This document shows positions 1-7,524 of a stretch of 64,000 nucleotides of DNA, in pieces. This DNA comes from Campylobacter sp. RM16187 (GTDB lineage: Bacteria > Campylobacterota > Campylobacteria > Campylobacterales > Campylobacteraceae), in contig NZ_CP012549.1 in the NCBI RefSeq assembly GCF_025319965.1, forward strand, positions 372,001-436,000, in the 5' to 3' direction. The notes under the pieces are model-generated. The model saw only the letters and a program-made list of their open reading frames with translations. It had not been told where the DNA came from and did not search any database. The stretch's first letter is position 1, and each line of letters starts with the position of its first letter. The position numbers and the translations under genes are program-made.

Positions 1-1
1 A

Positions 2-451
2 AGTACAAGACTTGAAGCTATTGTTTCCGGTCAAGAGATTGAGGCAAGTCTTAGCACAAAGGAAGATAAAAGTGGCAAATTTCTTGACATAAAAGATATA
101 ATCAGATCTTGCAATAATCACTATATGCCTATATTTAGATCAATGTTTGATGAGGATGATGCGGTACGCGATGTTTTAAGTGATAAATTTTACGATTCCT
201 ACAGGGAGTTTAATAAAACATCCTTGAAAGCAAATGAGTTTTTACTTAGAATAGGCAAGCATAGCGGAGCTAGAGCTGTTACTGTAGAAGGCATTAGAGA
301 TATCAAGGTGTATCACGGTAAAAAAATAGGCTATAAATCCGAAAAAGAAGAAACCACCGCATGGCTTGTAGAAACAGCTAAGAAAGATAATGAAATGTAT
401 TACAATCCACTTGGTTGGGTGCTTTGTAGTATTGAAGAGATAAATTTATAG
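2..451 (+). CDS. csm5: Csm5-like type III CRISPR RAMP protein, C-terminal part (5' end outside window)
   Basis: The frame is open from the first bases of the window, so this is the end of a longer gene and the ATG at 125 is internal. The C-terminal segment carries a Gly/His motif, LLRIGKHSGARAVTVEG, which resembles the conserved region near the end of Csm5 (Cas7-like RAMP subunits of type III-A effectors). In that family the protein caps the crRNA end of the Csm complex. A type III adaptation module and array follow about 0.8 kb downstream, which supports the call. The gene is convergent with the sORF cluster and the array, and the rest of the effector operon should lie upstream of the window. 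Another Cas7-type subunit is possible because only about 150 residues are visible. Confidence 0.65.
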   Translation, partial: STRLEAIVSGQEIEASLSTKEDKSGKFLDIKDIIRSCNNHYMPIFRSMFDEDDAVRDVLSDKFYDSYREFNKTSLKANEFLLRIGKHSGARAVTVEGIRDIKVYHGKKIGYKSEKEETTAWLVETAKKDNEMYYNPLGWVLCSIEEINL

Positions 452-472
452 GGCGCTTGTCCTATAAATTTA
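441..472. terminator. Bidirectional hairpin terminator between csm5 and the sORF cluster
   Basis: A perfect 12-bp inverted repeat (TAAATTTATAGG / CCTATAAATTTA, loop GCGCTTGT) overlaps the stop codons of both convergent units. It could end transcription from both sides. Confidence 0.6.
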
Positions 473-616
473 ATCATCAAACAAATATTTTTTATTAAGC
501 TTAAGCTTCTTTCTGGAATATATTTTATTTGATGTTGTTACTCTGGATTTTAAGTTGATGTATCTTTTTGTTTGTGCAATTAAATTTATATCTCTAACTT
601 GTCGTTTTAGTTTCAT
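470..616 (-). CDS. Small basic hypothetical protein (48 aa), last gene of sORF cluster
   Basis: ATG-to-TAA frame of 48 residues, rich in Lys and Arg (starts MKLKRQVRDINL, contains YSRKKLKLNKKYL). A weak Shine-Dalgarno-like AAGATAAG precedes the ATG. It lies downstream of three or four smaller frames on the same strand and ends inside the bidirectional terminator. I recognise no family. The basic character could suit nucleic-acid or membrane binding, but that is inference. It is short enough that chance cannot be excluded. Confidence 0.35.
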   Translation of the reverse strand: MKLKRQVRDINLIAQTKRYINLKSRVTTSNKIYSRKKLKLNKKYLFDD

Positions 617-670
617 TTTTTCTTATCTTTACTAAATTTATATAATGAGTTGTTAAACTACCTAAGAGAA

Positions 671-739
671 TTAGCTTCTGATTATTGTCATATCAGGAGC
701 TGTTGTCTCTATAATCTCTAAGAAATCTCTTTGTCTCAT
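671..739 (-). CDS. Possible 22-aa sORF translationally coupled to the 36-aa sORF
   Basis: Its ATG overlaps the TGA of the preceding frame (ATGA), the usual sign of coupled translation. The frame begins MRQRDFLEII. Too short to classify. Confidence 0.25.
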   Translation of the reverse strand: MRQRDFLEIIETTAPDMTIIRS

Positions 740-846
740 TTGGATACCTCGTTTTGAATTTTTGACCCAACTTTATAAATCGTATATGTAGATATCGCGA
801 TTTTGGTTATATTAGCTATGGCAGGTATTATTAAAATAATTGGCAT
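736..846 (-). CDS. Small hydrophobic peptide, 36 aa, MPIILI paralogue 2
   Basis: The frame starts MPIILIIPAIANITKI and is preceded by a strong ribosome site (AAGGGAGATAAAAA-ATG). Its first codons are nearly identical to those of the 29-aa sORF upstream, which suggests a tandem duplication. The N-terminus is hydrophobic enough for a short membrane helix. Its stop overlaps the start of the 22-aa frame. Possible roles are a membrane-active peptide or a remnant of a small phage operon. No family recognised. Confidence 0.45.
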   Translation of the reverse strand: MPIILIIPAIANITKIAISTYTIYKVGSKIQNEVSK

Positions 847-861
847 TTTTTATCTCCCTTT

Positions 862-951
862 TTAGTCTAGTAAAGTATCGATAGCCTTTTTGGGGACATA
901 AAACTCGATAGTCGCTTGAGCGACAGCCTCTAAGATTAAAATAATTGGCAT
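862..951 (-). CDS. Small peptide, 29 aa, MPIILI paralogue 1
   Basis: The frame starts MPIILILEAVAQA, with a good ribosome site (AAAAGGGGTTTAAT-ATG). It shares its first six codons with the next sORF downstream. It is the first well-supported frame after the promoter at 1154-1184. Function unknown. Confidence 0.45.
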   Translation of the reverse strand: MPIILILEAVAQATIEFYVPKKAIDTLLD

Positions 952-998
952 ATTAAACCCCTTTTATAGTCTATTGTTACGAATTTGAATGGTGATTG

Positions 999-1061
999 CT
1001 ACCGTTCAACATGAATATTAATATCGCTAATTGTTATATCAATAGCAAAATTATTAAACAT
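999..1061 (-). CDS. Possible 20-aa leader peptide
   Basis: Short ATG frame (MFNNFAIDIT...) in the 200-nt leader between the promoter and the 29-aa sORF. It has only a weak GAGATC ribosome-like site. It may be a chance frame or a leader peptide. Confidence 0.15.
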   Translation of the reverse strand: MFNNFAIDITISDINIHVER

Positions 1062-1153
1062 AATTAGATCTCATATTCTTTGATTTTAATACAAGATAGG
1101 TTTGCACTCAAGGCTTGTTACTCAAGGGCAAAACTGTTTTTTTGATTGAGAGA

Positions 1154-1184
1154 ATTATAAGACACCGTATGGACACTATTTGTC
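1154..1184 (-). promoter_or_regulatory. Minus-strand promoter with GACA-N5-TGTC operator for the sORF cluster
   Basis: On the minus strand GACAAATAGTGTC (1184-1172) is followed by a second GTGTC half and a TATAAT box (1159-1154). The text TGTCTTATAATTC matches the promoter of the 51-aa gene at 11253 almost exactly. It points towards the sORFs, not the CRISPR array. Confidence 0.55.
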
Positions 1185-1275
1185 ATTTTTAAAATAAATA
1201 CATATTAACTAGTTTATTTTATTAATTATTTGATTGATTTATAATTCGATTTCAAAATTATAGGCAATATAGAAA

Positions 1276-3207
1276 AGTTCAATCCCCTAAAACGGGGAGA
1301 CTCGAGTTAAATGAGGACATGTATGTCCTCGTATGGACGGAGACTAATGAGTTGTTTCAATCCCCTAAAGCGGGGAGACTCGAGTTAAATAATGGTGAAG
1401 TTATATATCGAGCTAAAATGTTTGGTTTCAATCCCCTAAAGCGGGGAGACTCGAGTTAAATGTGAGGGGAAGAAAAAGGTGAATAGATTTACTATTGTTT
1501 CGTTTCAATCCCCTAAAGCGGGGAGACTCGAGTTAAATATGGAAGGGTATACTATTTTAACCCTATACCCAAAGTTGTTTCAATCCCCTAAAGCGGGGAG
1601 ACTCGAGTTAAATCTTGAAAGGAGAAGACAAATGTCAGATGTTCTATTTGGTTTCAATCCCCTAAAGCGGGGAGACTCGAGTTAAATTAGAGATGGAAGG
1701 ATATTTTACTTTAATCCACTAAAAGGTTTCAATCCCCTAAAGCGGGGAGACTCGAGTTAAATAATCTTACAAAGGAGAAGACATTGAGTGATATCCTCTT
1801 GTTTCAATCCCCTAAAGCGGGGAGACTCGAGTTAAATCAAATATTTGTTTGAGAAGCTTTTAAAAGCTTGTGACAAGTTTCAATCCCCTAAAGCGGGGAG
1901 ACTCGAGTTAAATATTATACCTTAACACTTTAGGCCCCATCGGCCTAAAGTGGCTTGGTTTCAATCCCCTAAAGCGGGGAGACTCGAGTTAAATAACCAT
2001 AGGAGGGATAAAATGGCAACACAAAAAGATTGTTTCAATCCCCTAAAGCGGGGAGACTCGAGTTAAATTTGGCAATAGTTGGGTAGACCAACTAGAAGAT
2101 GCCCAACCGTTTCAATCCCCTAAAGCGGGGAGACTCGAGTTAAATCACATCATCTCAAGAAGATGATATAGAGTTCTAACAGAACTCGTTTCAATCCCCT
2201 AAAGCGGGGAGACTCGAGTTAAATACTGGGTCCTGTTGGGCTCAAGTGGATTGATAGTTTGTTTCAATCCCCTAAAGCGGGGAGACTCGAGTTAAATTAA
2301 AAAACAACAACAAGCTTTCGATGAAGTAATGAAGTTTCAATCCCCTAAAGCGGGGAGACTCGAGTTAAATAACAAAGAGGTTGTAGCTACTGCTAAAAAC
2401 GGTAGTGAAGTTTCAATCCCCTAAAGCGGGGAGACTCGAGTTAAATAATGGCGAAAGAACAAAAAGAGTACCTTATAGACAAGTTTCAATCCCCTAAAGC
2501 GGGGAGACTCGAGTTAAATTTGATAAAAAAGAAGTTGAGCATGAAGTCGCTGTACTGTTTCAATCCCCTAAAGCGGGGAGACTCGAGTTAAATACAAAAG
2601 ATGGTAACAAAATATTGGTTGGTCATCTAGTTTCAATCCCCTAAAGCGGGGAGACTCGAGTTAAATAATAGTTGTTGGTCACATCAGAAGCCGTGATGCT
2701 AAAGTGTGTTTCAATCCCCTAAAGCGGGGAGACTCGAGTTAAATTAAGGATGGTAGAATATACTACTTCAATCCAGTTCCAAAGTTTCAATCCCCTAAAG
2801 CGGGGAGACTCGAGTTAAATTAGAGTAATCGAAGAAAAGGTAGAATTCGCCTAATAAAAGGTTTCAATCCCCTAAAGCGGGGAGACTCGAGTTAAATTTG
2901 ATAGTCTAGATGACGGTATTAGACAACCTATTGAAGAAAGTTTCAATCCCCTAAAGCGGGGAGACTCGAGTTAAATCTGACCGTAAAGGTCAGGAGCATG
3001 ATGTCGCGGTAATAAGAAGTTTCAATCCCCTAAAGCGGGGAGACTCGAGTTAAATGTGGCTTGATAGTCTTCCAAACCACAGCAAAGAAGAAGAAGGTTT
3101 CAATCCCCTAAAGCGGGGAGACTCGAGTTAAATAATTCCTAAAATAGGGTTAAAATGGCTTGACAGCTTAGTTTCAATCCCCTAAAGCGGGGAGACTCGA
3201 GTTAAAT
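1276..3207 (-). CRISPR. CRISPR array, 26 repeats of 37 bp and 25 spacers of 34-44 bp, transcribed on the minus strand
   Basis: Plus-strand repeats begin GTTTCAATCCCC and end CTCGAGTTAAAT, starting at 1276, 1354, 1425, 1502, 1577, 1651, 1726, 1801, 1877, 1958, 2032, 2109, 2188, 2261, 2334, 2410, 2483, 2557, 2630, 2708, 2784, 2861, 2940, 3019, 3097 and 3171. Internally CCCC-TAAAG-CGGGG can form a short stem. The reverse complement ends in ATTGAAAC, the typical 8-nt crRNA 5' tag, so crRNAs read right to left. The only visibly degenerate repeat (1276: AG for GT at the edge, AACGGGG for AGCGGGG) is then the leader-distal one, as expected. A TATAAT box on the minus strand at 3270-3265 is a candidate array promoter. 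Long spacers are common in type III systems with RT-Cas1. Confidence 0.97.
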
Positions 3208-3637
3208 AGCCTAGACAACGCATTAAAAATTGACAATGAGTTGTAAAAGAACTGATTTGAGTGCGATTATAACACAAAAGCGTGAAAAGTTCGAGAATCT
3301 ATCTAAAATTCAAATCTAAATTTTAAAGTTTTTGTGCTAAATCCGGCTTAAAATGGCTAAAACTAGGTGTTTTTAAAATAAAAAAAGTTCGAAAAAGCAT
3401 TAGCAAAAAATAAAAACTGATAGGTTTTCTAACTTTAAGTTGTTTTAAAGTTTATAAAAGACCTAAAATAAGGACTTGCATAATACTGAAATTTCAAAAG
3501 TTCGAAAATCTATTCTTTCGGGACAGCAGAATTTGATATTTTCTAACTTTTAGAAACTTTATATAGAACGCAAACGCGCTAAATGGCGAATTTTTAAATT
3601 TGGAAAAGTTCGAAAATCAAAAAATGCAAAAATGTTG
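3208..3637 (-). promoter_or_regulatory. CRISPR leader with promoter and four spaced direct repeats
   Basis: 430 bp of AT-rich non-coding DNA between the leader-proximal repeat and cas2. A minus-strand TATAAT at 3270-3265 would start transcription about 50 nt before the first repeat. The motif AAAAGTTCGARAAWC occurs four times, at about 3285, 3383, 3496 and 3603, spaced 98-113 bp. TTCTAACTTT is also repeated between the motif copies. Such repeats could be host-factor or adaptation-complex sites. Confidence 0.6.
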
Positions 3638-3910
3638 TTATATATAAGTATCAAGAGGGCTAAAAATTTTACCGTCACCTAAGCTCTCGCTTTTTGCCAC
3701 ACAAGTACGACATAAACGGTAAAATAGAATTTTGTCAGTTTTTTGATCGATGAGACTATTAAGCTTGGCTTTGATGATATCAAAATCCTTGTCTTTGATA
3801 TCCAGTTCAAAAACTGAATAGTTAGCGCGGATTCCGTAAGCTTCAAGAGTAGTAGCAACTTTATTGCGACGTTTTGTCGATCTTACATCATAGCAGACGA
3901 CCAAATTCAT
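3638..3910 (-). CDS. cas2: CRISPR-associated endoribonuclease/integration factor Cas2
   Basis: 90 residues, normal Cas2 size. The N-terminus MNLVVCYDVRSTKRRNKVA has the conserved first beta strand ending in the metal-binding Asp and the R-NKV helix. FSVFEL-like text (YSVFELDIKD) and a C-terminal LFYRLC strand follow. Cas2 dimers bridge two Cas1 dimers during spacer integration. The start overlaps the end of RT-cas1 by 4 bp (ATGA), so the two are probably translationally coupled in the operon cas6-RT-cas1-cas2. Confidence 0.95.
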   Translation of the reverse strand: MNLVVCYDVRSTKRRNKVATTLEAYGIRANYSVFELDIKDKDFDIIKAKLNSLIDQKTDKILFYRLCRTCVAKSESLGDGKIFSPLDTYI

Positions 3911-6102
3911 TGAAATCTCCCAATAAATGGCTTGTACTTTTGATTATCCACAATAGAGTGTTTTAGGGCGTATGCTTGGCGCAATATGATATCTTCTCCT
4001 CTTATTTCTTCACTTCGATAACGTGTATAAGCAAAAAATCTCTCGTTTATATTTTTGGTAATGTTTTGGCGTGTTTTTATAGAAAGCATACCTTCTGATA
4101 TTTCAAACGGCTCATTTTTATTTACCATTGAGATAATTGTGCGATCTACTATAAAAGTTCTAAATTCTTCTATGAGATCAAAAGCTAGTGTCGGCTTTTG
4201 TTCGTTAAGCGCATGCAAATACGATACATGGGGCGACAATCCTGTTGCTACGATTGATTTTAAAATTTTAGAGTAAAGTATCGCGTAACCATAGTTTAAT
4301 GATGAATTGACAACGTCAGTCGCACCTTGTGTTATGCGACCGGTAAAGTTGAATTTGTGACCAATAGCGACTGAAATGGCTTGCCAATAGGCGTTGGCGG
4401 CCGAACCTTCAAAACCCATAAGTTCATTAATATTAGTTGTTTCTAAAATCTTATTTTTTAAAATTTCTTGCATCGTTTCTATGTAAGGCGTTAGTTCTTT
4501 GTGGTATTTGTTTAGATACTTTAAATAGTTTATCTGGTTTTTTAGCTTTCCAAAAATGAATTGTTGGGCTATTTTGATAGATTTTTTAGTTTTTAATAAA
4601 GAAATTTGCAGAGTAGTGTTTTTTGGTATGGCTTGATTTGGAGTAAATAAAGTAGCATAGCTAAGATTTGTTTTTTCGTCTATGAAATCTATAGCAATCT
4701 GTTTTTTACAGCACTCTTTAATTATGGCTGAACTTAGTGAAATTTGTGTGTTTATTATTATTTGAGTAATTTGATTGATAGGAAATTTATGAGTTATCTT
4801 TCCGTTTTGTCTGAGGATAAATTTACCACACGATAAGCCTAAAAATAAGAATGGCGTAGTAATGTGCAAGATGCTATTGTGAGAGAAATTTCTTATATAT
4901 TCTCGTTTTTTAGTTTCTAAGGCATTGTTTACGGATTTTACACGCGGGAGTTTGGCGTTTTTGTAGTATGAAATTAGTTTTTTCTTTTTTAGAGTTTGGT
5001 TTATATGATAGGCAAATTCAAGCTCTGCTAAAGCATTTGCAATATTTTGTTTATCTATAGTTTTTACAAATTTTCTAACTAAATTTGTAATTGTTTCATC
5101 AAAGTAACGCATAAAACTATCTTTTTGAGATTGTGAAAACAATGAGAGCTTGATAGTTCTTAGATGTGATATGTAGTTATTTAGGCGAGTAATAGCATCT
5201 TTGATGTCGTGTGTGTTTATTTGATCGGATAATTTTTTAAGAGTTGATGAAAATTTTTCATCAGATATACTCAAATATTCGCCTTTAAAATTCACGCCCA
5301 AAAAAGTAAAGTCGGTATTCTTATCGTAGATGGCAGTTTTAGTATCATTTAGAGTTAGTTTGATTATGGCTAAAAAATTTTTAAGATCATCAAGTATGCT
5401 TTGTGCTTCTTGCTCATTGTCCGCAAACATAACAAAATCATCCGCATATCGGACAAAATCTATGGATTTTTTGTGTAAGAATGTATCCATTTGATTAAGA
5501 TATATGTTAGATAGTAGAGGGCTTAATACATCTCCTTGATGCACCCCTTTGTTATGGTGTGAGTAGTTGAATTTAGAAAATTCGCCATTACTTATCCAAA
5601 GCTTGATAAGTCTAATGATGCGTGAGTCAGTAATATTTTGTTGTAAAATTTTGATTAAGATTTCATGATCTATATTATCGAAAAAATTTTTTATGTCGGT
5701 TTTGATGATATAGCTATGAATTTTGAAAAAATCTCTTGCGCGAAATATGGCATTTTTATAAGATTTATTGGGTCTGTAAGCATAAGAGCAATTGGAGAAG
5801 CTTTGATCAAAATATCTCGAGAGTTCTAAAGCTAGAATGTTTTGAACTAGCTTATCTTTAAGTGATGGGACTGACAGATGTCTAAATTCATTTTTATCTT
5901 CTTTTGGTACCATATACTGCTTAACAGGTGTCGGAGAATACCTACAGCTAAGTATCTCTATTTTTAAATCATTAAAGAATTTTTCATTGTATATATCTTC
6001 TATGTTTAGTCCATCTAGTCCGATAGAGGTGTGTTTTAGTTTTTTTAGTGCATGATTAAATGAAGTTTGATTAAAAATATCCTCAAGATTTAATGTAAAC
6101 AC
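3907..6102 (-). CDS. Reverse transcriptase-Cas1 fusion protein
   Basis: 731 residues with two domains. Residues 1 to about 330 are a group II intron-like reverse transcriptase: IKTDIKNFFDNIDH (about 133-146), HQGDVLSPLLSN (188-199) and the catalytic FVRYADDFVMF box with YADD at 219-222. Residues about 410-731 are Cas1: GFEGSAA gives catalytic Glu565, SYLHA gives His630, and DLIEEF gives Glu645. In characterised RT-Cas1 proteins (Marinomonas) the fusion allows spacers to be taken from RNA as well as DNA. Here Cas6 is a separate gene immediately upstream instead of a third fused domain. All catalytic residues are present, so activity is likely. Confidence 0.97.
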   Translation of the reverse strand: MFTLNLEDIFNQTSFNHALKKLKHTSIGLDGLNIEDIYNEKFFNDLKIEILSCRYSPTPVKQYMVPKEDKNEFRHLSVPSLKDKLVQNILALELSRYFDQSFSNCSYAYRPNKSYKNAIFRARDFFKIHSYIIKTDIKNFFDNIDHEILIKILQQNITDSRIIRLIKLWISNGEFSKFNYSHHNKGVHQGDVLSPLLSNIYLNQMDTFLHKKSIDFVRYADDFVMFADNEQEAQSILDDLKNFLAIIKLTLNDTKTAIYDKNTDFTFLGVNFKGEYLSISDEKFSSTLKKLSDQINTHDIKDAITRLNNYISHLRTIKLSLFSQSQKDSFMRYFDETITNLVRKFVKTIDKQNIANALAELEFAYHINQTLKKKKLISYYKNAKLPRVKSVNNALETKKREYIRNFSHNSILHITTPFLFLGLSCGKFILRQNGKITHKFPINQITQIIINTQISLSSAIIKECCKKQIAIDFIDEKTNLSYATLFTPNQAIPKNTTLQISLLKTKKSIKIAQQFIFGKLKNQINYLKYLNKYHKELTPYIETMQEILKNKILETTNINELMGFEGSAANAYWQAISVAIGHKFNFTGRITQGATDVVNSSLNYGYAILYSKILKSIVATGLSPHVSYLHALNEQKPTLAFDLIEEFRTFIVDRTIISMVNKNEPFEISEGMLSIKTRQNITKNINERFFAYTRYRSEEIRGEDIILRQAYALKHSIVDNQKYKPFIGRFQ

Positions 6103-6111
6103 ATACTTCCT

Positions 6112-6924
6112 TTATATTCGTTTTACATCAATTTTACCTAATCCAAATGTTGTGCTTTTGCCTACATTGATTATAGTGGCCAGCTCTAAAAGCTTGGCAG
6201 AGTAATCGTCCAATTTATAAACGGTAACTTGTCCCATTACGCCGCTAAGGTCCATTTTGCATTCTTGACGATTTGAGTATCTGGTGATATTATAGTAGTT
6301 AAAGTTTTGCTCGATATGCTCAAATGCAGCTTCATGCTTTATTATTGGCTTATTTACGATAGTGGCAAATCTCATTGCTATCTGATGAATAAAGAGCTTA
6401 AAGTCCATGTGGGATCTAATAAATTTAGCATTTTGCTTCATTCGAATGGGTGTTAAAGTTGTGATATGGTAGTCGCCTGCTGTTAGTTTAGGTGTAAAGG
6501 TTAATGTATCGTGATTGATATCTTGTATGTTGTATTTAGTAATATTGTTAGAATTTAGCAGTAACTGTTTAAATTGAAATGGTTTTCGATCTACGCCAAA
6601 ACCTATTTCTGCCATATTTTTTATAGCTATCAAAACCTGCTTAACATAGTTTGTGGCGTGTTCGAAAAGAAAAATTTTAAAATCAAAAGAATTTGAATTT
6701 AATAGAATATCAAGTTTGAAATTTGGAGTTATTTGTAAGTTTTCAAAAAACTCATAATATACACAAGAGTCATAAATTTCACATTGTTTACACTCTCCAT
6801 TTACGTATGGGCAGCAGACGTATCTAAGTCCTCGACCAAAAACTCCACGTATAGTTGACCCTGTAAATGAATACAGGGGCTTTATGCTAATACCTTTTAC
6901 CTCTATTACGATATATTTGAGCAT
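6112..6924 (-). CDS. cas6: Cas6-family pre-crRNA processing endoribonuclease (RAMP)
   Basis: 270 residues. The N-terminal part has SFTGSTIRGVFGRGLRYVCC followed by a Cys cluster C-x2-C-x5-C (CKQCEIYDSC), typical of the Cas6 type found with RT-Cas1. The C-terminus has a glycine-rich RAMP loop, NVGKSTTFGLGKIDV. In this family the enzyme cuts pre-crRNA within the repeat. It is the first gene of the minus-strand adaptation operon, 9 bp from RT-cas1. Specific catalytic residues cannot be assigned by eye. Confidence 0.85.
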   Translation of the reverse strand: MLKYIVIEVKGISIKPLYSFTGSTIRGVFGRGLRYVCCPYVNGECKQCEIYDSCVYYEFFENLQITPNFKLDILLNSNSFDFKIFLFEHATNYVKQVLIAIKNMAEIGFGVDRKPFQFKQLLLNSNNITKYNIQDINHDTLTFTPKLTAGDYHITTLTPIRMKQNAKFIRSHMDFKLFIHQIAMRFATIVNKPIIKHEAAFEHIEQNFNYYNITRYSNRQECKMDLSGVMGQVTVYKLDDYSAKLLELATIINVGKSTTFGLGKIDVKRI

Positions 6925-7047
6925 CTAGGTTTCCTTTATAGAATTATACTACTGATTTACTTTTATTTTTGTCATATTGCGTCCAGAGGATTGGATAGTA
7001 TCTTGTACTGATTTTATAAAAATAGAATTTTAAAGGGAGAAATAAAA

Positions 7048-7422
7048 ATGAAAAAAATGTTTTTGCTCATAAATCATGATTTAACCGAAGAGCAAAAAGA
7101 TCAAGCATTAAAGGTATTTGGTATAGAAAGCATAGTAAATATCGCAGATGATGCGTGGTCTAGCATAAATCCATCGGACGAAAATATAGTAGATGCCTTA
7201 AATGTATATAAAAAGGAGTTGATGCTAGAAGCTAAGTATGGCGATGTTTTGTTGGTGCAGGGGGATTTTGGTGCCACTTATAATATGATAAATTTTGCCA
7301 AAAATATCGGGCTAAAGACTATCTATGCTACCACTAAGCGCATAGTTCAAGAGCTCATAATAGATGGAAAATCAGTTACGAGGCGCCAATTTAAACACGA
7401 GAAATTTAGGGAATACTTATAA
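7048..7422 (+). CDS. csx20: Csx20-family CRISPR-associated protein, predicted ring nuclease
   Basis: 124 residues. Text such as MFLLINHDLTEEQ near the start, WSSINPS in the middle, and VLLVQGDFGATYNM plus YATTKR in the second half matches my memory of Csx20. That family is predicted to degrade cyclic oligoadenylate and so switch off CARF effectors. It stands just before a CARF-HEPN gene, which suits an off switch for that nuclease. It has a strong ribosome site (AAAGGGAGAAATAAAA-ATG) and is divergent from cas6 across a 123-bp promoter region. Confidence 0.75.
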   Translation: MKKMFLLINHDLTEEQKDQALKVFGIESIVNIADDAWSSINPSDENIVDALNVYKKELMLEAKYGDVLLVQGDFGATYNMINFAKNIGLKTIYATTKRIVQELIIDGKSVTRRQFKHEKFREYL

Positions 7423-7524
7423 AAATAGGCCCATTGTTAATTTATTAAGCAAAACGCAAGTTGTAAAAAGAGATAATTTATATCACTGCAAATACCGTAA
7501 AGTTGTTAAATTTAAAGGAATCCA

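Noticed and set aside
999-1034. 11-aa frame starting at the minus-strand ATG near 1014
   Set aside because: No ribosome site and too short to separate from chance.
1479-1685. Open frame across CRISPR repeats and spacers
   Set aside because: It is only read-through of repeats with spacer sequence; the GTG with a ribosome site belongs to a captured spacer.
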